Of a stretch of DNA of 64,000 nucleotides, positions 1 to 8,861 are shown piece by piece. A model generated the notes under the pieces. It was not told the origin of the DNA. It did not search any database and worked only from the letters and a program-made list of their open reading frames with translations. The first letter of the stretch is position 1, and every line of letters starts with the position of its first letter. The position numbers were made by a program, and so were the translations under genes. The DNA comes from Methylocaldum sp002005105 (GTDB lineage: Bacteria > Pseudomonadota > Gammaproteobacteria > Methylococcales > Methylococcaceae): the NCBI RefSeq assembly GCF_051027545.1, contig NZ_CP194902.1, forward strand, positions 1,054,001 through 1,118,000, written 5' to 3'.

Positions 1-2
1 AG

Positions 3-2372
3 ACACTGCGGGCCCTGAAGGACCGCAAGCACCCCTATCATGCCGCGCTGAGGGAAGCCGGTCCGGTCACGGTGATGGATCTCGAGGAAGCCAAGAGCGT
101 AACCCGCGCCACGCTGGATTCCTCGACGGCGGTGATCGTCGCCACCCGCCAGGCCTTCCAGGTGGAGGAGGAAGAATGCCGCAAGGTTTATCAGTCCAGC
201 GGAGCGCTGATGCATCACTTCGACAATCTTTCGCCGGTGCAGCGGGACGAGCTTCTGAGAGAGGGCCAGGGAGCCGAGCAAACCGTGCCCTATTCGCTGG
301 CCAACGTACTGCGCCAGCGCCGACCTCTCGTCATCATCGACGAAGCCCACAACAGCCGCACCGAACTGGCTTTCGACATGCTGGCGCGGTTTCGGCCCAG
401 CGGGGTGATGGAGCTGACGGCCACGCCCGATACCGAGCGGACGCCGTCCAACGTACTGCACAGCGTTTCCGCCGCCGAGCTGAAAGCGGAGGAAATGATC
501 AAGCTGCCGGTAGTGCTGGAAACCGAGCCCAACTGGCAACAGTGCCTGGCGGACGCTATCGGCCGCCGCGACGCATTGCACAAACTGGCCGACGACGAGC
601 ACCGAACCGGTGCCGATTACCTTCGCCCGATCGTGCTGATCCAAGCCGAACCCCGGCGCAGCGGCGTGGAAACGCTGGACGTGGAGCGGGTGCGCCATGA
701 ACTGATCGCCAATCACCGGATTCCGGCCGACGAAATCGCGGTCGCCACCGGTGAGGAGAAAGGTCTGGAGAAGATCGAGGCGGAACATAAGCTCGGTATC
801 GCCGATCCCGCTTGCCCGGTGAAGTTCGTCATCACCCAGAAGGCGCTGGCCGAAGGCTGGGATTGCCCGTTCGCCTACATTCTGGTGAGCATGGCTTCGC
901 TCCATTCGGCCACTGCGGTAGAACAGTTGCTGGGGCGGGTGCTTCGCCAACCCGGAGCGAGCCATCGGCAGAATCGATTGCTCAACCAGTCCTATGCCTT
1001 CGTGGTGTCGCGCAACTTCGCCGAGACGGCCGCCGCATTGCGCGACCGGCTGGTAACCGGGGCCGGCTTCGAGCGGCGCGAAGTCGCCGAGTTCGTCACC
1101 GCGGCGAAACCCGAACAGGCGCGGCTCGACCTGGACGGGCACACCGGCCGCATCGTGGTCCGGCCCGTCGCGATCACTTTGCCCGAAAAACCCGACCTCA
1201 AGAGCGTACCCAAGCCGGTGCGGGACAAGGTGAGTTGGGATAGCCGGCTCAACACCCTGACCATCAAGACACCGCTGACCGAGGAAGAAACCGAAGACCT
1301 TAAGGCGGCGGTCACAACGGAGACTGCCGTGGCCGCCATCGAGCAAGCCGCCGAAACGAGCCGCACCGCCGCCGTGGAATTTTTCCAGACTCCGGCCGAG
1401 CTGGGGGAGCGCTTTCGCGTGCCACAGCTAGCCCTTTGGGTACAAGGCGAGTTGCGGCTATTCGACGATCCCGAGGTCCTGGAGTATCCCTGGGACTTAT
1501 CGCCTTACGACGCCGCGCCGACCGCCGAGGATGTCGCTGCGCTGGGGGCTGGCCTCCAGGTCTCGGAAGGCGGCGAGATCGATATCGATGAAACCTCGGG
1601 TCGGGTAGTCTCCCGCTTCTTGCCAGAATTACAGCGCGATCTGGGCCTGGTCTATCAGCCGGAACACTGGGATGAGCTGCGGTTGGCCACGTGGCTGTGC
1701 CGTAACCTGCCCGAGCCGTCGCTGACGCATGCCAGTAAACAGGCTTTCGTCGCGGCCTGGATCACGAACCTGCTCAAACGCGAAGGTTTTACGCTAGCCC
1801 GCATCAACTTACAGAAGTTTCTCATCCGAGACCTGATCGAAGCGCGCATTCGCCGTTTGCGTACCAAAGCTATCGGCAGCGCCTATCAACAAACTTTGTT
1901 TGGCGAAAATCAGGCCGAGCGCGTGGCCGTAAGCGATCAGTACGCTTTCGAATTTCACCCGCAAGCCTACGCACCGAGCCGAGACTACGACGGACGTTTC
2001 GGCTACTTCGAATTCCGCAGGCACTTCTACGGCCGGATCGGCGATTTCGACAGCAAGGAAGAATTCGAGTGCGCTTGCTGGCTTGATACTCAGGCACAGA
2101 AAGAACGAATTCGGTACTGGGTACGCAATCTGGTTCGGCGGGAGGGGTGTTCGTTCTTTCTGCAGAAGGCCGATGGCCGGTTTTATCCGGACTTCCTCTG
2201 CCGATTGCCGAACGACGTCGTGCTCGCGGTGGAATACAAAGGCGCAGACCGCTGGCCGAGTGCCGAGGACGACCGCCTGATCGGCGGGATTTGGGCTTCG
2301 CTCTCGGATGGCCGGTGTTGTTTCGTGATGGTCAGGGACAAGCATTGGGACTGGATCGAGAGCTTGCTGTGA
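3..2372 (+). CDS. Type III restriction-type DEAD/DEAH helicase-nuclease, 5'-truncated by window edge
   Basis: The reading frame is open back to the first bases of the window, so the true start lies outside; the GTG at 72 is not convincing as a start. Superfamily 2 helicase motifs are visible: IIDEAH (motif II), LTATP (motif III), an AEGWDCPF segment and QLLGRVLRQP (motif VI). The C-terminus has FYPDF followed about 12 residues later by AVEYKG, matching a PD-(D/E)xK nuclease core. This combination is known from Res subunits of type III restriction systems, which translocate on DNA and cut it when partnered with a Mod methyltransferase. The partner and Walker A would lie upstream, so the complete system cannot be judged. 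The frame ends cleanly at TGA. Confidence 0.8.
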   Translation, partial: TLRALKDRKHPYHAALREAGPVTVMDLEEAKSVTRATLDSSTAVIVATRQAFQVEEEECRKVYQSSGALMHHFDNLSPVQRDELLREGQGAEQTVPYSLANVLRQRRPLVIIDEAHNSRTELAFDMLARFRPSGVMELTATPDTERTPSNVLHSVSAAELKAEEMIKLPVVLETEPNWQQCLADAIGRRDALHKLADDEHRTGADYLRPIVLIQAEPRRSGVETLDVERVRHELIANHRIPADEIAVATGEEKGLEKIEAEHKLGIADPACPVKFVITQKALAEGWDCPFAYILVSMASLHSATAVEQLLGRVLRQPGASHRQNRLLNQSYAFVVSRNFAETAAALRDRLVTGAGFERREVAEFVTAAKPEQARLDLDGHTGRIVVRPVAITLPEKPDLKSVPKPVRDKVSWDSRLNTLTIKTPLTEEETEDLKAAVTTETAVAAIEQAAETSRTAAVEFFQTPAELGERFRVPQLALWVQGELRLFDDPEVLEYPWDLSPYDAAPTAEDVAALGAGLQVSEGGEIDIDETSGRVVSRFLPELQRDLGLVYQPEHWDELRLATWLCRNLPEPSLTHASKQAFVAAWITNLLKREGFTLARINLQKFLIRDLIEARIRRLRTKAIGSAYQQTLFGENQAERVAVSDQYAFEFHPQAYAPSRDYDGRFGYFEFRRHFYGRIGDFDSKEEFECACWLDTQAQKERIRYWVRNLVRREGCSFFLQKADGRFYPDFLCRLPNDVVLAVEYKGADRWPSAEDDRLIGGIWASLSDGRCCFVMVRDKHWDWIESLL

Positions 2373-2490
2373 TGACTGTAGTCGTATTTCAGCCGAAGCT
2401 TACGGCGATGTTGGAAGGTTTTCGATCCGTGGGAGCGGGTTTCAGCCCGCGGCCGAGACTGCCGAATCGGATTATTCGAAGAAGAACACG

Positions 2491-3441
2491 GTGATTTCCG
2501 CTAAGCCTCCATTCGACCCCACCTACGGCTACACCCTGGAGTCGCTGCTTCGGGTCGACTGCCCGGAGGAACCCGGCGATTTCGCCGAGTTCTGGGAAAC
2601 CCGTTACCGGCGCGCGCTGAGTGTTTACCCGAACCCCGAGCTGTCTCGCGGCAAAGACGTTCATCCGGACTTCGATGTTTACGATGTCCGTTATCGATCG
2701 ACGGACGATTATATGATCGGCGGCTGGCTGTTGAGTCCCAAACACGGACCGATTCGGCGGGGGCTGGTGGTGGGGCACGGTTACGGCGGCCGGGAGGGTC
2801 CGGATTTCGATCTTCCGGTCGGGGAAGCGGTGGTGTTGTTTCCCTGCTTCCGCGGCCTTTCCTTGAGCCGCGATCCGCGCCTGCCGGACAACCCCGCCCG
2901 TCATGTCCTGCACGGCATCGACCGGCGCGATCGTTACATCCTGGGCGGCTGTGTCGAGGATTTGTGGCTGGCGGTTTCGGCGCTGCTGAACGTCTTTCCG
3001 CAAGTCGAGGGGCATATCGGCTACTCGGGGATCAGCTTCGGCGGCGGCATCGGCGCTTTGGCCCTGCCTTGGGAGCCGCGCATTCGCATGGCCCATCTGA
3101 ACGTTCCGACCTTCGGCCATCATCCTTTGCGTCTTGCGCTGCCGACCCTGGGAAGCGGGGAAGCCGTCCGAAGATACGAGCGCCGGCACGGGTCCGTGCT
3201 GGAAACCTTACGCTACTACGACGCCGCCTGCGCCGCGCGGCACATTCGGATTCCCGTTCATGTCGCGGCGGCCTTGTCCGATCCGTTCGTCGCACCGCCC
3301 GGCCAATTCGCCATCTATAATGCCCTGGCGGGACCGAAACGCTTGTTCGTGCTCAAAGCCGGCCATTCCGATTATCCGGAACGGCTCGAGGAGGAGCGGG
3401 CGTTGCTGGCGGAGCTTGGCGCTTTTTTCGAACCGCTCTAG
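2491..3441 (+). CDS. Acetylxylan esterase-like alpha/beta hydrolase (CE7/AXE1 family)
   Basis: A 316-residue alpha/beta hydrolase. The nucleophile elbow is GYSGISFGGG near residue 175; a candidate Asp lies in ALSDPFV and the His in KAGHSDYP near the C-terminus, completing a Ser-Asp-His triad. The N-terminus (PFDPTYGYTLESLL, FWETRY) resembles the CE7 family of acetyl xylan esterases and cephalosporin-C deacetylases, which remove acetyl groups from small sugars or antibiotics. No signal peptide is seen, so it is probably cytosolic. The start is GTG with no strong ribosome binding site; a downstream start is possible but would cut the conserved N-terminus. It lies 118 bp after the helicase gene with no evident functional link. 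The true substrate is unknown. Confidence 0.8.
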   Translation: MISAKPPFDPTYGYTLESLLRVDCPEEPGDFAEFWETRYRRALSVYPNPELSRGKDVHPDFDVYDVRYRSTDDYMIGGWLLSPKHGPIRRGLVVGHGYGGREGPDFDLPVGEAVVLFPCFRGLSLSRDPRLPDNPARHVLHGIDRRDRYILGGCVEDLWLAVSALLNVFPQVEGHIGYSGISFGGGIGALALPWEPRIRMAHLNVPTFGHHPLRLALPTLGSGEAVRRYERRHGSVLETLRYYDAACAARHIRIPVHVAAALSDPFVAPPGQFAIYNALAGPKRLFVLKAGHSDYPERLEEERALLAELGAFFEPL

Positions 3442-3510
3442 GCAGGGCGAAATTTCCTGTGCCGCTAAAGAGCTTTTCGCCGCGGTTTTTCAGTGAGGAC
3501 CGAAAAATTC

Positions 3511-3581
3511 GTAGGTCGGCAATCCCTTGCCGACACACGCGGTCGGCGAGGAGCTTTGTCGGCAAGGGATTGCCGACCTAC
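3511..3581. repeat. Perfect 25-bp inverted repeat (REP-like)
   Basis: The left arm 3511-3535 and right arm 3557-3581 are exact reverse complements, beginning GTAGGTCGGCAATCCCTTGC, with a 21-bp spacer. A diverged copy lies at 40192-40245. The element sits in the gene-poor stretch 3442-3789 between the esterase and rpmG genes; I see nothing else there. It could be a repetitive extragenic palindrome or a small non-autonomous mobile element. It lacks a T-run on either side, so it is not an obvious intrinsic terminator. Confidence 0.85.
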
Positions 3582-3789
3582 TAAACTCGAATGATTTTTC
3601 GAACTGCTTGGAGCGAGGCCGGTTTCCGGTGAGGACGGCGCCCGGTCTCAGATTACGCAGCCGAGCGAATGAACTAATCTTGAATCGAGCCGAAAAAAGG
3701 CGGGCTGACCGCCTCGGCTCAATGGAACGGCCGGGCGATAAGCCGGATCACGGAGGTCATTTGGGTCCGCGACCCGGACAAATCACGGA

Positions 3790-3945
3790 TTATTTGATTT
3801 TCGCTTCCTTGTACAGGACATGCTTGCGGACGACGGGATCGAATTTCTTGATCTCCATCTTTTCCGGCATGTTCCGCTTGTTCTTGGTGGTCGTGTAAAA
3901 ATGGCCGGTGCCGGCGCTCGATACCAATTTGATTTTGTCGCGCAT
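3790..3945 (-). CDS. rpmG: 50S ribosomal protein L33
   Basis: Encodes 51 residues starting MRDKIKLVSSAGTGHFYTT and ending HVLYKEAKIK, which is typical for bacterial L33 in length and sequence. L33 is a small protein of the large ribosomal subunit near the E site. No cysteine is present, so this is the zinc-independent form. It lies 14 bp downstream of rpmB, and the rpmB-rpmG pair is a conserved gammaproteobacterial operon. Transcription most likely comes from the promoter upstream of rpmB. The gene is short but the match is clear end to end. Confidence 0.95.
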   Translation of the reverse strand: MRDKIKLVSSAGTGHFYTTTKNKRNMPEKMEIKKFDPVVRKHVLYKEAKIK

Positions 3946-3959
3946 GGTTCAGACCTCGA

Positions 3960-4196
3960 TTAGACTTTTTCGCCGCGCTTGCGGATATCCGCCAAAACGG
4001 CATCGATACCCTTCTTGTCGATGATGCGCATTCCCTGGCTGGAAACGCGAAGGCTTACCCAACGGTTTTCGCTTTCGACCCAAAAACGGTGCTGGTGCAG
4101 ATTCGGATTGAACAGGCGCTTCGTCTTATTGTTAGCGTGCGAGACGTTATTGCCTACAATACGGCGCTTGCCCGTCACCTGGCATACTCTGGACAT
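3960..4196 (-). CDS. rpmB: 50S ribosomal protein L28
   Basis: Encodes 78 residues beginning MSRVCQVTGKRRIVGNNVSH, diagnostic of L28, with the conserved NNKTKRLFNPNLH and FWVESE segments. L28 is a component of the large ribosomal subunit. It is the first gene of the rpmB-rpmG operon and has a good sigma-70-type promoter about 40 bp upstream. Length matches the family (about 78 residues). Confidence 0.97.
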   Translation of the reverse strand: MSRVCQVTGKRRIVGNNVSHANNKTKRLFNPNLHQHRFWVESENRWVSLRVSSQGMRIIDKKGIDAVLADIRKRGEKV

Positions 4197-4236
4197 GGTT
4201 GACCTCTAACTCGCCTAGCTGGAACGGAAATCAGGC

Positions 4237-4266
4237 TTTATATATGATTCAAGGTTTTTAAGTCAA
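4237..4266 (-). promoter_or_regulatory. Sigma-70-type promoter of rpmB-rpmG
   Basis: On the minus strand a TTGACT -35 box (4261-4266) is followed after 18 bp by TATAAA (4237-4242), or after 16 bp by TATATA. The spacing and position about 40 bp upstream of the rpmB start suit a strong constitutive promoter. Predicted from sequence only. Confidence 0.6.
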
Positions 4267-4297
4267 GCCGCGCTCCTCCTATTACGGAAAAATCGCT

Positions 4298-5248
4298 ATG
4301 AGTCTAAAGCTCGGGATCGTCATGGATCCCATCGGAAAAATCAAAATCCACAAAGACACCAGCTTCGCCATGCTGCTGGAGGCCCAGTCGCGGGGTTACG
4401 AGCTCCATTACATGGAGCTCAACGATCTTTATTTGCGGGACGGACGCACCTATGCGCGGATGCGCCGCCTGAGCGTGGAGCGCAACCAGCAGTCCTGGTT
4501 CAGCTTCCTCGGCGAGACGGTCGCGCCGCTGGATTCCCTGGACGTGGTGTTGATGCGCAAGGACCCGCCTTTCGACCAGGAATACATCTACGCCACCTAT
4601 CTCTTGGAATGCGCCGAAAACCAGGGGCTTTACGTGGTCAATAAACCCCGCTCGCTGCGCGATGCGAACGAAAAGCTCTTTACCGCCTGGTTTCCGCAGT
4701 GCTGCCCGCCGACCCTGGTGGCCAGGGAAGGGCACAAGATCCGCGAATTTCTGCACGAACAGGGCGAAATCATCCTGAAGCCCCTGGACGGCATGGGCGG
4801 CGCCTCGATTTTCCGCATCGCGGAAAAAGACCCCAATCTGAGCGTCATCCTGGAAACCATGACCCGGCACAACTCGCGCTTCGTCATGGCTCAACGCTAT
4901 CTGCCGGAAATCGTCGACGGCGACAAGCGCATCCTGCTAGTGAACGGCGAGGCGGTTCCTTATGCTCTCGCCCGTATCCCCGCGCTGGGAGAAAGCCGCG
5001 GGAATCTCGCCGCCGGAGGACGCGCGGAGGGACGCGAACTGACCCCGCGGGATCGCTGGATCGCCGAGCAAGTAGGTCCGACGCTTCGCGAAAGAGGACT
5101 CGTATTCGTGGGACTGGACGTGATCGGAAACTATCTGACCGAAGTGAACGTGACCAGCCCGACCTGCGTGCAGGAGCTGGATGCACTGTTCGGCTTGAAT
5201 ATCAGTGCCTTGCTGATGAATCATATCGAGTCCGTTGTGCGGGCTTAA
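4298..5248 (+). CDS. gshB: Glutathione synthetase
   Basis: A 316-residue protein with the family's usual length and N-terminus (LGIVMDPIGKIKIHKDTSF). It catalyses ATP-dependent ligation of glycine to gamma-glutamylcysteine, the second step of glutathione synthesis. The ATP-grasp region is clear: IILKPLDGMGGASIFRI near residue 160 and EVNVTSPTC near residue 285. It is followed 12 bp later by a tonB-family gene, as in Pseudomonas and relatives, so the two are probably cotranscribed. The next conserved partner, yqgE, is displaced by the GTPase/roadblock block. Confidence 0.96.
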   Translation: MSLKLGIVMDPIGKIKIHKDTSFAMLLEAQSRGYELHYMELNDLYLRDGRTYARMRRLSVERNQQSWFSFLGETVAPLDSLDVVLMRKDPPFDQEYIYATYLLECAENQGLYVVNKPRSLRDANEKLFTAWFPQCCPPTLVAREGHKIREFLHEQGEIILKPLDGMGGASIFRIAEKDPNLSVILETMTRHNSRFVMAQRYLPEIVDGDKRILLVNGEAVPYALARIPALGESRGNLAAGGRAEGRELTPRDRWIAEQVGPTLRERGLVFVGLDVIGNYLTEVNVTSPTCVQELDALFGLNISALLMNHIESVVRA

Positions 5249-5260
5249 TAACGTCGACTC

Positions 5261-6112
5261 ATGAATACCGAAAAGGTTTTTTCCGACCGCTTTCTTCTAT
5301 CCCTGGTTTTTGCCGGCATCGCACACGCCGTTCTCATCCTGGGCGTCAGCTTCGAAATGCCCAAGCACCCGGAAATCAAGAAATCCTTGACCATCGCTCT
5401 GGTGCGAAATGCTTCGCAGAAGGCTCCGGAAAAGGCCGACTTTCTCGCTCCGGACAACCAGATAGGCAGCGGAACCCATACCGAAAAGGCGATTCCGAGG
5501 AACCAGCCCACACCGCAGGAAGGACAGGGCCAGCAAACCGAAAACGCGCCCAATCCCGCGCATGTTCAGGAAGCCAAACTCAAACGCGTGCTGAGACAGG
5601 AAAAATCCGAAAAGAAGATCGTCACGGATCAAGGCACGGAGATACTGCCGGAACCGCAGCCCGTAAAGCTCACCGCCGCGGCGCTCAGCCAGCAGATTGC
5701 CGAATTGAGCGCCGAACTGAACAAATCGCGGGAAGACTATGCCCGCCGTCCCAAGCTGGTTTACATCAACTCGGTGAACGCCCACAAATACAAGGCCGCT
5801 GCCTACGAGAAGGCCTGGCAGGACAAAATCGAGCGTATCGGCAATCTTAATTATCCCGACGAAGCCCGCCGCCGGAATCTTTCCGGAAGCCTGCTTCTGA
5901 GCGTCGGCATCAAGCCGGACGGAACCGTGTACAGCATACAGGTCCGGCATTCTTCCGGCCATCAAGTTCTGGACGACGCCGCAACGAATATCGTGCAGCT
6001 TGCCGCTCCCTTCGCACCTTTTCCCCAAGAGCTGAAACAGGAAGCGGATGTTTTGATCATCACCCGCACCTGGCGGTTCGAGAACGATCACCGTCTCCAA
6101 ACCGGCCCCTGA
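5261..6112 (+). CDS. tonB: TonB family energy transducer
   Basis: A 283-residue protein with one N-terminal membrane segment (roughly residues 10-30), a long Lys/Glu/Pro/Gln-rich periplasmic linker, and a C-terminal TonB domain from about residue 195 (NYPDEARRRNLSGSLLLSVG). TonB passes the energy of the ExbBD proton channel to outer-membrane receptors. Its position directly after gshB is conserved in gammaproteobacteria. ExbB and ExbD are not in the window. Downstream, an 8-bp inverted repeat (6135-6142 with 6156-6163) forms a possible hairpin but has no T-tract. Confidence 0.85.
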   Translation: MNTEKVFSDRFLLSLVFAGIAHAVLILGVSFEMPKHPEIKKSLTIALVRNASQKAPEKADFLAPDNQIGSGTHTEKAIPRNQPTPQEGQGQQTENAPNPAHVQEAKLKRVLRQEKSEKKIVTDQGTEILPEPQPVKLTAAALSQQIAELSAELNKSREDYARRPKLVYINSVNAHKYKAAAYEKAWQDKIERIGNLNYPDEARRRNLSGSLLLSVGIKPDGTVYSIQVRHSSGHQVLDDAATNIVQLAAPFAPFPQELKQEADVLIITRTWRFENDHRLQTGP

Positions 6113-6348
6113 TTCACCCCAGCTTTCCCTGCAAGCTCGGACTCTCCGCCATAACGTCCGAGCGCCTGTCCAGGCAGCCTTCCACCGCCTAGCCTTCCCC
6201 CAAAAACCGACTATTCTTGATGTGTCCGGCCAGGACGCCTGGGTCCGCTGACTGAATCTTCCCTTTAGAACGATGTCCGCCGACCCTGTAGAGAGCCGTC
6301 CACCTTATCCCTGTTAATTGCCTAGCCGTTTCCTCATTAAGAACACCG

Positions 6349-7107
6349 ATGGTCGATTATCTCTCCCAAGCTCAGCGACCGGCCTTGCCGCGATGCGGTG
6401 AGGCAGGGCCCGACGTTGGTCCAGGGAATTTTGCCGAACCGGCCTTTCTGATCGAGGACTCGCTCCAACCGAATCCGCTCTGCCTAGGCACAGAAAACGA
6501 CGTCGCAGATTATCTGGCCCATTCCGTGTCTGCGGTTCCCGACAACTTGCTGCGACACACTCAGCGGGTGTTGCACCACTACCATCAAAACGACCGAGAC
6601 GGCCTGTACGCCGCTTTGTTGGACCTTTTCATTGCCCTGGAACACAGGGGACCCTCTCTCCGCAAGCGATTGCTGACAGGGGCGCGGGATCGGTTGAGGA
6701 AGGATTGCTATGCGCGTCTCGATCGATGGCTTGAATGCGGAAACACGCCCGATTGGGCCGAGCTGCCGCCGGCCGGGCAATCGGTTCTTGCCCCCGGCGT
6801 CATCGGTTCGCTGAATTTGGTCCAGGTGTCGATCGATGCCTCGGACGAAGAACGCGACCCGCTGGTGGAAGCGCGGGAACACATCGAATACAGCCAGATC
6901 GACCAAGCGAGAGCGGTACTGGAAGGCGCATTGTTCCGACTGCCTGAGCGAACCGATTTACTTGAGGAACTACTGCTGCTGTATCGGGCGACCGGTGATC
7001 TCGACAATTTCTTGCACACGCGTGAAAAGCTTCGGGCGATCATGGACCCCTTGCCGGCGATTTGGGACGAGTGCGAACGATATCTGCGAAAGGAACATAC
7101 CCCATGA
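6349..7107 (+). CDS. FimV-C-terminal-like TPR protein of the GTPase/roadblock block
   Basis: A 252-residue soluble protein without signal peptide or membrane segment. The C-terminal part (about 170-245) has a DPLVEAREHIEYSQIDQA segment, then two helical repeats ending in a GDLDNFLHTREKL segment. This closely resembles the TPR-like C-terminal domain of FimV, the polar hub protein that connects type IV pili with chemosensory proteins. The N-terminal 160 residues are unrecognised and may be helical. It overlaps the next gene by 4 bp (ATGA), so translation is probably coupled. It is the first gene of the block inserted between tonB and yqgE. The FimV relationship is from pattern recognition; function is inferred. 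Confidence 0.55.
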   Translation: MVDYLSQAQRPALPRCGEAGPDVGPGNFAEPAFLIEDSLQPNPLCLGTENDVADYLAHSVSAVPDNLLRHTQRVLHHYHQNDRDGLYAALLDLFIALEHRGPSLRKRLLTGARDRLRKDCYARLDRWLECGNTPDWAELPPAGQSVLAPGVIGSLNLVQVSIDASDEERDPLVEAREHIEYSQIDQARAVLEGALFRLPERTDLLEELLLLYRATGDLDNFLHTREKLRAIMDPLPAIWDECERYLRKEHTP

Positions 7108-8300
7108 CCGATTTTGCCATCGCGCCATTAAGGTTGGCGGTTCTAGGGATGGACGAGCGGACTGCGAAACTGTTCAAGATGTTCCTGCACGGCCCTTGCC
7201 GAAACCAGGCCGAGATCGTCGGCGACGGAGAAGAAGCGGAAGCCTGTATGATCGACATGGACGCACAGAGGGCGGCCGAATTGCTGGATCGGGAACGGCA
7301 AACCCATCCCGACCGGGTCCTTATCCTGCTTTCCCTGAACGACCGTGCGTCTTCGCCCGAGACCGTTTTTTTGAAGAAACCGGTCCAAGCTGAGAGCATG
7401 CTGCAGGCGATCCGGCGCGTCCGGCAAATTCTCCAAGGCCGCCAACCGCGGCAAGCCGGAAAGCCGGAGCCGGAAACCCGCCCGACTCCGTTACGGGCGG
7501 TCGTTGCGCCGGAAAAATCGGATGGATCCGTATCCAAAGTGGCCGCCCTAATGGATGAGCAAAGCTTCATGAGCTTTCTGGGCGTCCGCGACGACATCGA
7601 TCCGACCGTTCCCGAACAGGCTGCGGCGGTCCGCTACGATCCCAAGGATTTTCTGCAGGGGAGCTTCGAATCGGCCTGCGCGCTCGCCATTTCGCATCAA
7701 CAGGCTTTGCGGGTGGAAACGCCATGGAAGCCGCTGGTCGTCTTTCCACAGATTCGACGGATATGGATCAACGCAGACGAAGCTCAATTGCGCGCCGCCT
7801 GCGCGATTCGCATTAACAATCTTGCGCATATGGATATCAGCGGACCCCGCGCGCAAACCGCCAAGGATCTGAAAGTTACGCCGATCGACACCGGCCAGGC
7901 CGAGCTCGATCCGAGCCGGATGATCTCGCTGGATGCCTTCTTATGGAAGATGGCGATCTGGACGTCAAAAGGCAAGATCCCTGTGGACATCTCGTTCGAA
8001 CACGAGGTAGCCCTCAAACACTGGCCCAATCTGACCCGCTTCCTGCTGATCCCTCATACCATGCGAATCGCAGCACTGTTGTATCACAGCCCCCATACCG
8101 TATGCGAGGCGGCGCAGATTTTAGGCATACGGCAGCAGTATGTGTTTGCCTTCATCAGCGCCGCTCATGCCTTGCGACTGATAGAGCAACGGCCGAAACA
8201 GCAGACGGCCCGCGCGGAAATTCAGGCGTCGACCGCCAGACCGGAGCCGGAGCGCACGTCCTTTCTCGGGAAGATTTTGAAACACTTGAAAATGTCTTGA
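7104..8300 (+). CDS. Receiver-like protein of the GTPase/roadblock block
   Basis: 398 residues from the ATG that overlaps the previous stop. Residues about 8-115 look like a degenerate response-regulator receiver: hydrophobic LAVLG strand then DE, an ACMIDMD strand with a possible phospho-acceptor Asp, and a VFLKKP strand with the conserved Lys-Pro. The middle and C-terminal part (about 130-360) is not a recognised output domain; a segment near 320-360 (CEAAQILGIRQQYVFAF) could be helix-turn-helix-like. It sits 18 bp upstream of the small GTPase gene, so the two products may act together. Whether the receiver is phosphorylated is unknown. No cognate histidine kinase is in the window. Confidence 0.55.
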   Translation: MTDFAIAPLRLAVLGMDERTAKLFKMFLHGPCRNQAEIVGDGEEAEACMIDMDAQRAAELLDRERQTHPDRVLILLSLNDRASSPETVFLKKPVQAESMLQAIRRVRQILQGRQPRQAGKPEPETRPTPLRAVVAPEKSDGSVSKVAALMDEQSFMSFLGVRDDIDPTVPEQAAAVRYDPKDFLQGSFESACALAISHQQALRVETPWKPLVVFPQIRRIWINADEAQLRAACAIRINNLAHMDISGPRAQTAKDLKVTPIDTGQAELDPSRMISLDAFLWKMAIWTSKGKIPVDISFEHEVALKHWPNLTRFLLIPHTMRIAALLYHSPHTVCEAAQILGIRQQYVFAFISAAHALRLIEQRPKQQTARAEIQASTARPEPERTSFLGKILKHLKMS

Positions 8301-8318
8301 CGGGAGCGGAATCGAATC

Positions 8319-8861
8319 GTGATTCAGTACAACAAAATCATTTTCACCGGACCCGTGGGCGCTGGGAAAACGACCGCCATCACCTCGCTCAGTGATGTTC
8401 CGCCGGTCAAAACGGACCAAGTCGCCAGCGATATGACCAAAAGCCGGAAAGCTTCGACCACGGTCGCGCTCGACTACGGGATGATGACTTTGCCCGGCGG
8501 GGAAAAGATTCATCTGTACGGAACGCCGGGACAGGAGCGGTTCGACTTCATGTGGGACATTCTGACCACCGGAGGCATCGGCCTGGTGCTGCTGCTCGAC
8601 AACACCCGCGCCGATCCCTTCCAGGATCTGCGCTTTTTCTTGAACAAATTCGGCAGCTTCATCGAGGCCACGAGCTTGGTCATAGGCGTCACCCAAATGG
8701 ACGTCCGTGCAACGCCTCTGGTATCGGACTACCATCGCCAGTTGGAAGCGACCGGTCTGAATCCGCCGATTTTCGAGGTCGACGCCCGGCGCAAGAAAGA
8801 CGTTTCTCTGCTGGTACAGGCGCTGCTCTACTCCATCGATCCGGGGCTGGAGGATCAATGA
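8319..8861 (+). CDS. Small Ras-like GTPase (MglA/CvnD-type)
   Basis: A 180-residue GTPase. G1 is GPVGAGKTT (residues 11-19), G3 is LYGTPGQERF and G4 is TQMD. The Asp of the canonical DxxG is replaced by Gly, as I recall for COG2229-type bacterial GTPases such as Streptomyces CvnD; MglA also varies here. These proteins act as molecular switches regulated by roadblock-domain partners, in cell polarity (MglA/MglB) or in membrane-associated conservon complexes. The start is GTG. The stop overlaps the next ATG by 4 bp. Two roadblock-type genes follow directly, which supports a GTPase/regulator pair. Cellular output is not known. Confidence 0.85.
   Translation: MIQYNKIIFTGPVGAGKTTAITSLSDVPPVKTDQVASDMTKSRKASTTVALDYGMMTLPGGEKIHLYGTPGQERFDFMWDILTTGGIGLVLLLDNTRADPFQDLRFFLNKFGSFIEATSLVIGVTQMDVRATPLVSDYHRQLEATGLNPPIFEVDARRKKDVSLLVQALLYSIDPGLEDQ

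Noticed and set aside
4699..5850. A 383-codon plus-strand frame overlapping gshB and tonB
   Set aside because: Out of frame with two recognised genes and dominated by Arg/Ser/Gly; no domain signal.
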